From Diorhabda sublineata (Eukaryota > Arthropoda > Insecta > Coleoptera > Chrysomelidae), in assembly GCF_026230105.1 (NCBI RefSeq), contig NC_079480.1, forward strand, positions 26,516,488 through 26,580,487: 64,000 bases of DNA. Reading direction: 5' to 3'. The position numbers were made by a program, and so were the translations under genes. A model generated the notes under the pieces. It worked only from the letters and a program-made list of their open reading frames with translations, did not search any database and was not told the origin of the DNA. Below are positions 23,720-35,307 of this stretch, in pieces (the stretch's first letter is position 1; every line of letters begins with the position of its first letter).

Positions 23720-24680
23720 ACTAACAACAACAGACCAAGAAATGAAAATTCATTCCGGTAAATTTGTCGGTGCCGGTTTACGGTTGTCTCACAAGTTTTG
23801 TCTTGTCCCTGTCTAAACAGTTCTCACATTTAACAATCTCAATACTTTCAAATAAAAAAAAATTTATTATTGGATACATTTTTTATAAATTTTACATTAT
23901 TTATATTTATTTCAAGATTTTGACTTGCAGCGAGCTCGGTTATTTCCGATTTTTCGGTTAGACCATATTTTAAATGAGCTTTGTGTTTTTTTAACCTTAC
24001 CTTAACGGATTTCTTAGTCTGCCCAACCTAGTTCCTTCAAAATCACTTCATCCAATTTCACTCTTTTTCAAATGCTTTGATGATGCCATTAACACTTTTG
24101 CTAAAGAGAAAGAAGAAAGGAATTTTAAGGATTTATACTATTTACTTAAACTATAATTGTGATGCCAGTTCTATATTCACTTTAAATTAAAGAGAGTTAT
24201 TAGGAAATCAAGTAATTATAAAATTTATTCACGTAGTGATTATAAATTAAAATACTTAGTTCGGCTTCTTTATATTGGCGAATTTGTTTAAAATGGTATA
24301 GTTACGCCACTGACCACCACTAAATATTTTGCTCTAGATAAATATGATTCTATTCGATAGCATAAGTAATTTCTGTATTCTGACCTACTTTTGCACCTTA
24401 CTGTATAAAAAGAACCGGATTTACGACGTTTTTTAATATGATTCTTCCCACTCTTCACTGACTATTATTCACCACTACGAACTGAACCTTCGCATTTTCA
24501 ATGACCCTTAATTAACCTTACAGCCGGCAAACATTGTTATTGGCATGTCTAATACATATTTGATTTATCCTAATTTAAGACATATTTGTAAGATATATTT
24601 TTTTATAAGCCTTTTAATTTTTAAATGTTAGAAATAAAACTACTTCACTATATACAAATAATTTTCAAGAACGCCTTGTA
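23720..24680. other. AT-rich DNA, nothing recognised
   Basis: No supported gene or repeat is seen in this interval. Confidence 0.45.
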
Positions 24681-24689
24681 TAAGGTCGA

Positions 24690-25291
24690 TCGACCGACCG
24701 TCGGTTGAAGTCTTCGTTTGAAATTCTACATCCGATGATCTACCGAGCTCCGAATGCGCAGTGAAACACAGATTTGACATGAACAGTTTGTAGTACGGAC
24801 ATTTCGACTCTCAGTCGCTATTTCACCTCCTCAATTATTCGTACCTGAACCGTTGTTATTTTTTTTTTGTTATAGAGTAAGCATAGTTAAAAGTTGAATT
24901 CAATCAGTATTCGTGAAAGTGATTCTAATCAAATAAAAGTTTTATTCTAGTTGAATTAAAAGGGGTATAAAAAACGTTAATAAAACCCCCTAATTAACTA
25001 CACAAAGGATTTGTAGTTGAACTTGTATAGAGGTATATTGTCTAATAAAATGGATTTAAATTTATGTGAAATAATAACAATCGTGAGTGGTAACTGTTTT
25101 TGTGTTTTCAAAATTTAAGTGCAAGTGTTAATATATGAAATGGGCACTAACATCAGGATATTTATTAAATTTGTGGTACAGTGTTGATGCTGAGATCTAT
25201 TAGACAGAGTGCCGGGTGCTAGTTCAGTTTACAACCGTAAATTTCACAATATAGTTTAATAACACGTATACCTAGGACCAGGTGTTCCATT
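24690..25291 (+). promoter_or_regulatory. Candidate promoter and non-coding first exon
   Basis: A locally GC-richer block (GTCGATCGACCGACCGTCGG at about 24687) sits in very AT-rich DNA. It contains an initiator-like CTCAGTCG near 24810 and lacks any transposon signature. It ends at a consensus splice donor, CCATTG|GTAAGTTC, with GT at about 25292. No long reading frame crosses it, which fits a 5' UTR exon. The nearest downstream plus-strand gene is the kekkon-like exon at 57.1 kb, so this may be its distant first exon. That link is inference only. Confidence 0.35.
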
Positions 25292-25870
25292 GGTAAGTTC
25301 TAGAATTACATTATTTATATTCAAAAATATTTTATAACGTGAAGTATTGAAATTTTTTATATATTTATTCACACAAAGAATTTAGTTGTGAACTCGATAT
25401 TATACCGGCGGTTGAGTGCCCTAAACTCTGTTTTAATAAAAGTGGACGAAGGCGTCATCAGTGTTGGAACACCTGTTTATTTGCGTAGCCTAGCAACCGA
25501 AAAATGCTATAAAAAATCTTATTGTCTGTGACTACAAAGGGTCATAATGTTTACTGACTATACTTAACCATCTGGAAAGCTTCTTAAGTTTATTGGTCGT
25601 CTATTGTTATTTCGAGAACATCAGTTTATATTAACTCATTAAATTAAATAATATATCTAACTTTGATATATATAATTTTGTTTTGGGTATATTAAGAATT
25701 AACTGAATAGAAATCTCAGATCCAATAGACGTGTTTTATCTTATCTTTTCGCCGGAACATTCCAAATGAAAAAGCGTGATAAATAAATCATTTTCAATCC
25801 TTTTGTTTCATTAGAGACAAAAAGAATAGTTGATTTGAACTTTAATTGTGTTAAGGCGATATGAATTTTC

Positions 25871-26553
25871 GGTAATTATACACTTTCACGGTCACCTGGT
25901 TTTTTGGCTCTAGAAAATCGAAAAATGGATGGATTTTAATGATCTTGGTCTCAAAATGTTCCATTTTAGGGCGGATTTATAAAAAAAATTAGTAGAAATA
26001 GCTGGAATGGAAATTTTCATAGTTTTACTGTTTTAAATCGTAAAAAAAACGGTTTTGCAAAATAATCCTTTACAAAAAATTATGGTAATTAGACACTTTC
26101 GCGGTCACCTGTTTTTTTGGTTAGGTTAGGTTACGTTGGCTCTAGAAAATCGAAAAATGGATGGATTTTAATGATCTTGGTCTCAAAATGTTCCATTTTA
26201 CGGCGGATTTATAAAAAAATACGAAAATTAAAAAAAAATAAATATTTTTTACAGTTTTATGAAATTAACTTTTTTGAATTTTTTTTTTCCAAAATATTCA
26301 TTTTTTTATGTAAATTGTGAAAAAAATATACGAACTTGATTCCACGACGTCAGAAACAGTTACGAAGGATTATATGTAGAAAGTCATTTAAAGTCATGAA
26401 ACAGTAAAAAATATTTATTTTTTTCAATTTTCGTATTTTTTTTTATAAATCCGCCGTAAAATGGAACATTTTGATACCAAGATCATTAAAATCCATCCAT
26501 TTTTCGATTTTCTAGAGCCAAAAAACCAGGTGATCGCGAAAGTGTATAATTAC
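25871..26553. mobile_element. GGTAATT-family MITE cluster (three related arms)
   Basis: Two direct copies of the arm (GGTAATTATACACTTTC at 25871; GGTAATTAGACACTTTC at 26084) and one inverted copy ending at 26553 share TTTTGGCTCTAGAAAATCG and ATGGATGGATTTTAATGATC. The outer pair also share flanking GAATTTTC/GAAAATTC. The best reading is one complete element (26084-26553) next to or inside a second, left-end-only copy. A 17-19 base TTAGGTTAGGTTACGTT insert splits the middle arm. Confidence 0.7.
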
Positions 26554-26554
26554 G

Positions 26555-27360
26555 GAATTTTCAATTATTTGTAAATAAATTAATGTATATTTTAATAGAT
26601 TGGTATTTTCTTAGGTTAAAGTTTCAATTGAAAGGTTACTGTTGTTATATTTAATTTTGTTAGTTGATTGAAAAAATAATTTTTCTTGTCAATTAAATAG
26701 TAGGCACTACAATAAAAATTTTAATCGTATAGTATTTGGATTATAATATCAGTATGGGATCTGTATAGATAGAATTATCTAATCAAATTCTCACTAATTT
26801 TTAATTAACCTTTTGACTGGAAATTTCGCAAACTTTCTCGCGCTTGTGAAGGTAATAAAAAAATTGTTTGAATTATCTAATATGACATGAATTGATTAAC
26901 TTTCAATTTTTGTATAATACTTCTACAATAATATTTATAATTACATCAATTAGATTGTATCATTTTCGTAATGATTTTTTGTATTATATCAAACTTTTGC
27001 TAAATGAAGTTTCAAATATAAAAAAGCTTCGATAGCGGAACTATATGACAGAGGCGTAACTACAAATTTTGAGTTCTTGTGCAGAGATTCTCTCAGACCC
27101 CCTCTGTAAGTGTCAAAGACGTATATTTAATACATATGGACAGTTTGTATAAGTGGAAGCAAGACAGAGAAATTTTATCTTGATTTCTTGATATCGTATA
27201 ACCCAAAAGCTTGTTTAAAACTTTTCTATCCTGTTATTTTGAATATTCTCCATTTATATGGTTGACAGTAAATATTTGTTCATACCATAAACCAGTCCCT
27301 TAAAGTTTCTCACTTACATTTTATGGTAAAATTCACAGCTTTGCCTTTCTAATATTTCTG
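26555..27360. other. AT-rich DNA, nothing recognised
   Basis: No supported gene or repeat is seen in this interval. Confidence 0.45.
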
Positions 27361-27409
27361 TAAATTGAAATAAGTTGTTCATAAATGAACCCAAACGATG
27401 TCCCAGACA

Positions 27410-27580
27410 TAAATCAAAGTTCACAACAAAGCTGTGCCAAGTAAAAGTGTGATGTTATCTCTTGTTGAAAAATCTTGTCTTACCGGTAGTGTATTGTGTC
27501 AATGGGAAGGTTCTTCAGGTCGCGGTCGTCGACAGATTGTCGAAAATGAAGGTCGTAAGTCGCTTTTACGAAATTAGTAG
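27410..27580 (+). mobile_element. Possible Tc1-like helix-turn-helix fragment
   Basis: A frame reading TGSVLCQWEGSSGRGRRQIVENE resembles the TGSV...GRGR linker after the Tc1 HTH domain. The same strand carries a Tc1-type C-terminal fragment at 28195-28330, so both may be relics of one element. Confidence 0.35.
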
Positions 27581-28194
27581 TACTGAAACATCCAAAGAAA
27601 AAATAACAAAATGTATATAGGTAGTACTGATTTCTCAAAAAATTATTACGCTAGGATTTAAAACAAAATTTTCTAAAAAAAGAATACCCTAATGCTAGAT
27701 GTAAATATTCAAAGCAAATATGATCTGTTCTAGTATGCAGGATGTTTCACACTTTCCTTTTTTTTTAATTAAACGATAATTAAAAATCGGATTTACTTAT
27801 ATTTTGTATATTTTTGAAAGAACACGATTTATTCACGTTTAATGAGTTATCTATACGGATATTTTGTCTTACATTTGACAATATACTTTCATAATTCCAA
27901 AAACTCTTCTCAACATCTGCCGAGGTAACTGGAACATATTTTTTATATTATCTAATATAAAAATATGTAGCTTTGTCGTAAAATTTTCTTATGACAATAA
28001 AGCTTATCTCTCATATTTGGAATGAAAATTCCACACTTTCGAAGTTACCATTCAAAATTTCGTAAATTTTTTATTTGTCTAGATTGTTTTTGCTACAAAA
28101 CTTAAATGCATTTTGATACTTAAAGCTTACTTGATTTTGTGAAATAGCAGTACTGTCTTCATAATTTCTACCAAATGTTTATCATCAAACATCG

Positions 28195-28330
28195 TACATT
28201 TGGCAATATCTGATAATCCTATAGAAATGGTCTGGAGTACATTAAAAAGAAAACTACGCAGATATAATTGTTTACTTAGTCTAAGTACGGTAATGACAGA
28301 AAGCATAAGCAAATTATATCAGAATATGAC
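28195..28330 (+). mobile_element. DDE transposase C-terminal fragment (Tc1-like)
   Basis: DNPIEMVWSTLKRKLRR matches the end of Tc1/IS630-type DDE domains (SPDLNPIEMVW..LKR), where the last catalytic acidic residue is the E of PIE. About 40 residues remain. Confidence 0.6.
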
Positions 28331-28586
28331 AATGATGTCATGGTCTTGGTTTTACTACAAGAGTCTTGAAGGTCTTGCAGTCTTCCAGTCTTGTAGAGTA
28401 TTTTTGAAATGAAATCAAAACCATTTTCAATCATGTTCTAATCCCGCTGAAAACTATGGTAAAATTAGCTTCTGATTTATTATTAAGAATAATACGTATT
28501 AACCATTATTCAAAAAATTAAGGTAAAGTTCTATTACTTAGCTTTTAGATCGACAATTTTCCCACTTCGTGCTCAGTACGTGCAGA

Positions 28587-28901
28587 CTAATGTTTATGTT
28601 GGTAGCGAGTGGCATCATTTCCACTATCCCACAGGCATAGATAACAGGAGTGTTTAGTATAACCATCTTGCATTCCTGTCAAAAAACACACCATCTTGAA
28701 ATCACCAATAACTTTCCACTTGTATTCCATATATTTAATTGCAGTTAATAGCATTTCAATGATAAATTTTTTCCCATTACGCAGTAGAACAGCTTTCATG
28801 TCATGGCAAAAACAGAGGCAATCCTCATTACTGAAGCAACACGTGTACTTTATAAGGAAAAGAAAATTTGCGTCGCACATCGTTGAGCTGTCAGCAGACA
28901 C
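28587..28901 (-). pseudogene. Fragment of a repeat-encoded protein with GDFK..GGYTK..CYLCLWD motif
   Basis: A 104-codon frame with HDMKAVLLRNGKKF, then TAIKYMEYKWKVIGDFKMVCFLTGMQDGYTKHSCYLCLWDSGND. I know this pattern from large, repetitive, uncharacterised proteins in aphids, Hydra and other animals (usually IGDLKVV, QGGYTK, PCFLCLWDSR), probably transposon-encoded; the exact class is unknown to me. A block between GKKF and TAIKY appears deleted relative to the usual spacing. The Cys pair in CYLC may bind metal. Confidence 0.55.
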
Positions 28902-28999
28902 TATCGTGGTGAAGATTTTAAGAAAAAGGAATTACAGGAATCTGGTTTCCCAATACTTCAAGGAGTTTTACGCACAAAAAAGGCTGACCTAGACCTAAC

Positions 29000-30600
29000 A
29001 GCCATTTAAGCAAGAGAAGGAAAAGTTGAGCCCGAATGACGAAAAAGGGAATCCAGATCGAAATAATGTGCTAAGTAGTTTCATGCTCGAGGTCGTAAGA
29101 AGAAGCGGAGATTTTGGTGGATAGGTGAAATGATGAACTTCCAAGACCTCCTCCGGAAAAAAATATCAAATTTGATGCGTGTAACTTTTGGTTTATTTAC
29201 AGCAGAAAAAAGAGAACCAGTTGATGTACGTACCCAAATTTTACACTGACACTGTTGATGATACGATGACTGATACATTCAAGTACCTTTTTACGGTCGC
29301 AAAAGATCAAAGTTTCATGTTATTAATATCAAATAATATATATAAATACTATCAAATAGATCCCAAGAATAACCAAAGAATATATACCTAAAATATATTT
29401 GGGAATTATTAAAAATCTAAAACTTTTGGAGTTGAATTTCATCAAGAAAATAATTATATGGAAAGATGTACGAGCAGCAACCTCCAAGTTTAGAAAGACA
29501 AGAACATAAAAATCTCTTGTCTATCGTTTTCGAAAAGATGGTATCCAGGTTTAAAATTCCGTATAGAAAAATCGCTGGTGTTCAGAATATTACTTCGTTC
29601 TCTTTTTTATTATAATATCCACAGTCAAAAATTGAAATTTGACGGAATTATCATTTACAGCTGAAAAAAGCTTTGTTCTGTCTAATTTACCAGCAAGGGA
29701 TAAATTATAACTTTAATAAAACAGTGGCAAATTACTATCATTTATAAGAATGTGAAAATTTCAAACATTTCTCACATTTTCAATATCAGCATAACTAATT
29801 TGCGGAAGGCAATTAATTCTATGAAATTAGTTGACAGTCCTTCTATCCACACCGATTTTTATCATGAAAAATAATGTTATTCAGACAATAATGAAAAAAT
29901 TATATAAATGAACAAAAATAGATTTCAAATAACGACAGCTGTTGTCATGTATGAATGCAGTAAACAAATCAGTATATCCGTGGTATTAGAGTTACAAGTT
30001 GTGAAATATCACGTGAAATCGTAACTAAAACTTATAATTCAAGGTAAGAAGTATATGGCAGTGCATTTTAAGCGTAAGCACGTATTTTTTCCTAACAAAA
30101 GAATACCACTCTAGTTTATGACGGATTAATTCATCGGGTGAAAACAAGCTAAACAGGAAAACGAATTCTGTTGATAAGAGGAAGAAACGGCTGAGTACAT
30201 TATATGTTACTGCAAATGTTCAACATACGTACTGGAACTACTCAAAGTCTCTGAGTAGATATACTTCAAAGAAGAATACGTGGAAAACGAAAGGAGCAGC
30301 TTCCAGTTATCTCAAGCAAATTTATTACTCTAAATCTCCAGAATTTTGGGATCTAATTAATCACAATAATATAAACTCATTTTTGATGAAACGAAAGATA
30401 ACAAGCTTTGGTTTACAAAAAGTAAAAATCGACGGTAGTATTTGTCATAGACTTAGTGTTAGTTATTCGTAAATGCGCAAATTACGAGATGATTTAAATG
30501 ACAAAACAAGTGCGAATCATTATTATATTCTTAATAAGTATAAAAATTTAGTAACTCTTTTCGTCTAAAAACGAAGAAGGAACGAACAACTTCGTCTGAC
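29000..30600. other. No recognised gene
   Basis: AT-rich. The 67-codon frame at 29188 and its antisense are unrecognised. A donor-like TTCAAG|GTAAGAAG at about 30042 follows a TATATAAATG near 29898, but nothing else supports an exon. Confidence 0.4.
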
Positions 30601-30628
30601 GTCTGAAGTTAGAACTGACATATGGTAG

Positions 30629-30855
30629 GTTCGTTCCAACCGTCCTTGGTACGATGACGATTCTGAACAATAGAGATTGCGTGTTCCAACAGAACCGTTA
30701 CCGTTATACGAACGATTATATTTTGTGTTTTATCCGACTTAGGCATCGTTTGTGATCCGGGACGGTTCTTTCCATACTCGGCTGATAGTAAGTACTGTTA
30801 CAAGAACTGCGCATAACCGTATATGAACGGTCCAGATTAGCAGGTTGGAACAAAC
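30629..30855. mobile_element. MITE with 7-base target duplication
   Basis: Ends GTTCGTTCCAACC and GGTTGGAACAAAC are inverted repeats. ATGGTAG is found intact directly outside both ends (30622-30628 and 30856-30862). The interior repeats variants of GAACCGTTACCGTTATACG in both orientations. It is non-coding. The 7-base (possibly 8) duplication does not by itself settle the superfamily. Confidence 0.75.
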
Positions 30856-31129
30856 ATGGTAGCGTGCATTATATAAGTTCTGAGTGCCCGAATCTGATTT
30901 CTACCAAGGTGCTGGGTTTTGAACAAAGCTCAAATAAACTTGATGGTTATGTTAAAAAAAAGATAGACATATATGCCTCTTAACTCCCTTTTGTATTTAT
31001 ATTCTTCTGTATTAGACTTGCAACATTTTTTGACACCTTCTCATATTGTATCATCGAAAAGGTAAGTTTCCCGATGTTTTCCCCTTTAAAGTAAACATAA
31101 TTGACGGTATCAATTGAGCTTGTATAACA

Positions 31130-31790
31130 ACAAATCTACGACTTTAATCAAATGCCAGCCGAACAGGCTCCACTTCGTACCCAGTTGTTCGGTGATGTGC
31201 ACAAATCATTATGCCAATTGAAATTTATCGTGAGGTTTATGGATTGAACAACAAGAGTAAGCAGATGATGCGTCGCTGGTTAGGCAGTTTATTGAGTGAC
31301 GTCAAAGTATACATGTGAGCTACCATCATTCATCAATAATGATCTTATTGAGCTTGTGCGGCAGCGCGTACTGAAGAACTGTCAATTCACGATTTCGGAG
31401 CTAAATAACCATTTTTCGCGATCGTGGGTGCCCAATAACCCGATTACAAAATTCAACTCTTAGGAGCAGCACTGGTGACGGCGATGAGTTGTACTTTACC
31501 TCGGAAACCAAGCAGAAGTCAATGTATTTATGTCATATTGTGAATGCTAATCGTTACTATGAAACATTGCAGAAATTATGACGTATCATTCATTTATTCT
31601 CATGTTTACTTGCACCTCAAGAAATTCCTATCCTCCAATGAGCGTCTAGCAACGATGAAGAGCTGACGATGTCTGATATACTCTGCTTCTATTCTGAAGG
31701 TTGTTACGTTGATAAATTCCGAAACCATTGTTGTATTCGTTGTCAAAATATTCCTGATTTTTAAAAATCGAAATATAAACAAAAAAATGA
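31130..31790 (+). mobile_element. Mariner element (family E, SETMAR-like), internally deleted
   Basis: N-terminal HTH pieces are clear: MPIEIYREVYGLNN, QMMRRWL (31210-31290), then DLIELVRQRVLKNCQFTISELNNHFS (about 31345-31425), and after small deletions GDGDELYFTSETKQKSMY (about 31465-31525) and NANRYYETLQKL (31540-31580). SSNDEELTMS (about 31650-31675) follows from the C-terminal end. The middle with the second and third catalytic aspartates is missing. Confidence 0.8.
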
Positions 31791-31997
31791 AACTAGCGCT
31801 ATAAACACAACCTAGAAATAAAAATTATTTGTTAGTTGAATTTCATTGCTACTATTACGCTATATCAAACACCAACTCTGTAAGTTATAAAAAAATACTG
31901 TATAAAAGGGCGCGATTTGTTACGTTTAGTATTGTGAATAACAGTTCCAGTTGTCGATTACTCCCATCTCTATGAAGTTAGTAGCGTTCGTCTAGAT

Positions 31998-32780
31998 CAG
32001 GGGTCTCCAAACTTTGAAGCCTTCGGGCCAGGATAATTTTTTTCGGTACATCTCAAGGAACAAAACAATAGTCGTTGGAAAATCATAATTTCATATTTGT
32101 TGTTTGTTAGTTATAAATATGCTTACGCTTAGATATTTTAGTTGAGTTTTCTACATCATCAAAGTTTTACCTTGCAATTAAATAAAGTAATTATCACTCT
32201 GTGTTTTCATTCTATTCCATTCAACTTATCACAGTACATACTTAGTACATAGTAACTCATTAGTCTTAGGGCCCTTTCACACCAAACGAATTCGAATCGA
32301 ATCAGAATCACTTCGAATCAAGTTGAATCTGATTGACCAAGATTTTTTTCCCGCCTTCAGACCGGACCAATCTGGTTTAATCAGGTTTGATTCGAGGTCG
32401 CACTTGATTCAACCTGTCAGATTCCTCGTCCGATCAGTCTTGAATCAACAACCATACCAGATGGACGTGAAGTCAATAATTTTAAAAGTTAAAGAAAATA
32501 GTGCGATTTATGACGCCAGTGATAAAAATCACAGCAACAGAAATCTCATATCTTCTGTATGGAGGAAAATTGGCGAAGAATTAAACATTCCAGGTAAGAA
32601 TTATTCAGGTTGATTCAGCTGGTGTGAAAGAGTGGAGATGACGAATCAGATTCAACTTGATTCGGAGTGATCCAGATTCGGCTTCGTTTGGTGTGAAAGA
32701 GGCCTTAAACTGTCGCGGGGCGGATTGATGGAAGTGGCGGACCGAATCTGGCCCGCGAGCCGTAGTTTGGAGACCCCCTG
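31998..32780. mobile_element. hAT MITE with perfect 8-base target duplication
   Basis: TIRs CAGGGGTCTCCAAACT and CAGGGGGTCTCCAAACT (complement of the right end) are typical of hAT elements. GTCTAGAT is repeated exactly on both sides (31990-31997, 32781-32788). The element's own length is about 345 bases; the rest is a nested PIF-type element at 32269-32704. Confidence 0.9.
32269..32704 (+). mobile_element. PIF/Harbinger-type mini-element carrying a MADF exon, copy 1 (nested)
   Basis: Inverted ends GGGCCCTTTCACACCAAACG and the complement GGCCTCTTTCACACCAAACG bound it, flanked by TTA on both sides (32266-32268, 32705-32707), the usual target of PIF/Harbinger. Inside is an ATG-started frame (32461 on): MDVKSIILKVKENSAIYDAS, then RNLISSVWRKIGEELNIPG. 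This is the first half of a MADF/Myb-like domain, the DNA-binding partner protein that autonomous PIF/Harbinger elements encode beside the transposase. It ends at a splice-donor-like CCAG|GTAAGA. Copy 2 lies at 35308. Confidence 0.85.
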
Positions 32781-32935
32781 GTCTAGATATTAAATGGTCA
32801 CGAAATATACCAAAGCACAACGTTGCCAATAGAGTATTTAACGAATTTATTTTATATATTCATTTATTAATATTTCAATTCAAATTATACTTAATATGTT
32901 TAAATGTACGTTAAAAATGGTACCTATCAAGTATT

Positions 32936-32965
32936 GTTTTATTTTATTTTATTTTATTTTTTTTA
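32936..32965. repeat. (TTTTA)n microsatellite
   Basis: Five ATTTT units ending in a poly-T run. Confidence 0.85.
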
Positions 32966-32969
32966 GTAG

Positions 32970-33975
32970 AAAAAATATAAAATCTTCCAAATCTGATCAT
33001 CCTCGTATTAAACAATCTGAAAAATAAACATACAAAAGACTTTTTATATATGTATCTTTAAAAATTTTGTAAAAATCAAAATAGTATGGGCTTGACTCGT
33101 AAATTTATTTTGAAGTGAATAAGAACACTTTTTGAAAAAACCGAACTTTCCCAACTGTCTGACTATAGGGAGAATTCGAATATAAAAGTTGATATTCCAA
33201 GTCAATGTGGACTGTAATTATATCAATTATTATTAAACATACAATATTAGAATTTCGTTTGTATCTCTTGTGTACGAACTTTATTATAATTCGATATCAA
33301 ATTGATATTTGAATCGATATTTTCTTCTAGTGGTTATCTTACGAAAGGGCTTGGATATTATAGACTCAATACGTATGCTTTTGAAAGTTTATAATCGGAA
33401 TAGAGGAGTATTAGATATCTTAACGTGAAACCGATGTACAATAGAATCTCGGTTAGTCTAAATAAAGAACGACAAGTGCCACTTGCGTGTTCGAAGTATT
33501 CATTCGATGTAATTGCCGCCCTAAGCTGTACATATGAATGCCCGGTATTGCGATATTTGACCTATAGGTAATGCCACTCTGGATTGAGAGGCGAGTGCAT
33601 AAAGGCGGCATTAAGTCTATTATATTTGACGAGGTACTGAGTTCCAGACCAAACAATTTTGAATGGTTGAATTCACCAATATGCATTCTGGTTATGTATA
33701 AACGGAGATATGGTTGAGAAATAAAGCTAAAAGTGTTTGTATGTTTAGTATTGTAGCTCTGATTCAGCAGTTTGATTTGAATATTATAGGTCAGTTACTA
33801 CTATTATTTTAGTATGAAATACCGACAAAAAGATTTTTTAATCAAGTGGACAGTTATTAATTTAAATCATTACACTCTACACTTTGTTTTTGTACAATGA
33901 TCAGGTTGATTATTCCACTGAATGTCTAACCACGTTATTCCTCATCCAAAAAGCGTCTTTCTACACCGTAATACA
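32970..33975. other. AT-rich DNA, nothing recognised
   Basis: No supported gene or repeat is seen in this interval. Confidence 0.45.
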
Positions 33976-33981
33976 AGGGAT

Positions 33982-34195
33982 GGTACTCAAGTTTTCAGAT
34001 ATGGCAACAATGATGTGAATATGTCAAATCTGACATTGTCATCATATAATTGTTTGCAAGTTTTAACATGTCGCACTCACCGTTTGGGTCTTTAAGACAC
34101 TGTTTCCATTTTCGAGTGACAATATGAAAGAGAAATTTGTTAAAATTTAATGAATGAAGTATGGGGTGGGCACAAACTTATTACCGGTAGTGTAT
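33982..34195 (+). mobile_element. Transposon end fragments: mariner A 5' end joined to a Tc1-type end
   Basis: 33982-34065 (GGTACTCAAGTTTTCAGATATGGCAAC..) matches the 5' end of the mariner at 891-1000. 34065-34195 matches the Tc1 element end at 56600-56760: GCAAGTTTTAAC, AAGACAC, and GGGTGGGCACAAACTTATTACC against AGGTGGGCAAAACTTTTTATTAG. Confidence 0.5.
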
Positions 34196-34199
34196 GTGT

Positions 34200-34740
34200 G
34201 AAACATATAATCTAATCGTTCATATGAGAATATGAGTTTTCTGCGCGAAATCATCGTAACCTTATTCTCGAACGTTCTGAATATGAAATTGATGGACGTC
34301 CAGGAAGTATAAGTCTCATATAACTAGGTATTTGCTACTCAATGTAATTAGAATCCAGTTTCTGGCAACTAGACGGTGGCATTCAAGTTAACTAATTTCT
34401 ACACTGACACGACCAAATTCTCGGAATAATTACCTAAGTGACAATTTATGCATTAATGTATATCTCAGGGTTTATGTTTCGCTGCCGATGAAACTGCTTA
34501 ATTGGAAGTTGGGAGATAATTAAAATTAATTTAACAATTTTCCGCTTAATACATTTGATATTTTATTAAATAAAGCTATGATCTAAAAATTTTATGTCTA
34601 TTGTGTTGAGGAATTTTTGATTTTTTATGAAAAAGTTTCGAATAGGATTGGAAGATTTAAAAACACTATATTCTTTTTAAACGCAATGTTTTTCGGGGTT
34701 ATTCGGGCAACTTGCCCCAAATAGATTCTTTTGAAATCAG
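34200..34740. other. AT-rich DNA, nothing recognised
   Basis: No supported gene or repeat is seen in this interval. Confidence 0.4.
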
Positions 34741-34747
34741 TGATGGA

Positions 34748-35300
34748 TGTACGCCTAGGCACGCGAGGCCCAAGCCTATGGCAGTATGATTTGAGGAGCA
34801 GTAAAATATTTGAAATCACAAAATTTGAAAATAAATTTATTTTTGTAAAGAATTTTCCATAAAATATGTGATGGCTCAATTTTTTATTTATTTTTCAGTC
34901 TATGAATAAGTTGCTAATTTTTTAAAAGTTCAATTAAAGTCTGTATGGAATGATATTCTTTTTTATTCTTTAAGGACTTCTCGATGAAAAGTAGATGAAG
35001 TTCAGCTGATTGTTTAATGCAAGATCTCGCACTTGCAACATTATCGGTTTGGTGCCATTTTTATTGCGTGCAGGTTGCAATTCTAGGAAGAAATGATTTT
35101 GTGATTTGCTGGTCTTACGTCTCTTGCCAAGAATTTTTTAGTTATCTTATGTTTTATTCTTCGTGGGAGTTTGTCAAATGTTTCTTCATCCATTCTCAAA
35201 TAAAATTTTGTATATTTTCTCTACTAATTCTATAGCTGAATTTATGTTTTCCCTTTTTTTATCTGGCCAAGGCTTGGCCCACCATCGGCATCGCCTAGGT
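34748..35300. mobile_element. Possible TIR element with CCTAGGC ends
   Basis: The left end TACGCCTAGGCACGCGAGGC, then CCAAGCCTATGG, resembles the complement of the right end (TACCTAGGCGATGCC, GGGCCAAGCCTTGG). The interior is AT-rich. The second MADF mini-element begins immediately to its right. Confidence 0.4.
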
Positions 35301-35307
35301 ACTCTTA

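Noticed and set aside
29895..30042. TATA-like site followed by a donor-like GTAAGAAG
   Set aside because: Spacing to an initiator is wrong and there is no other exon evidence.
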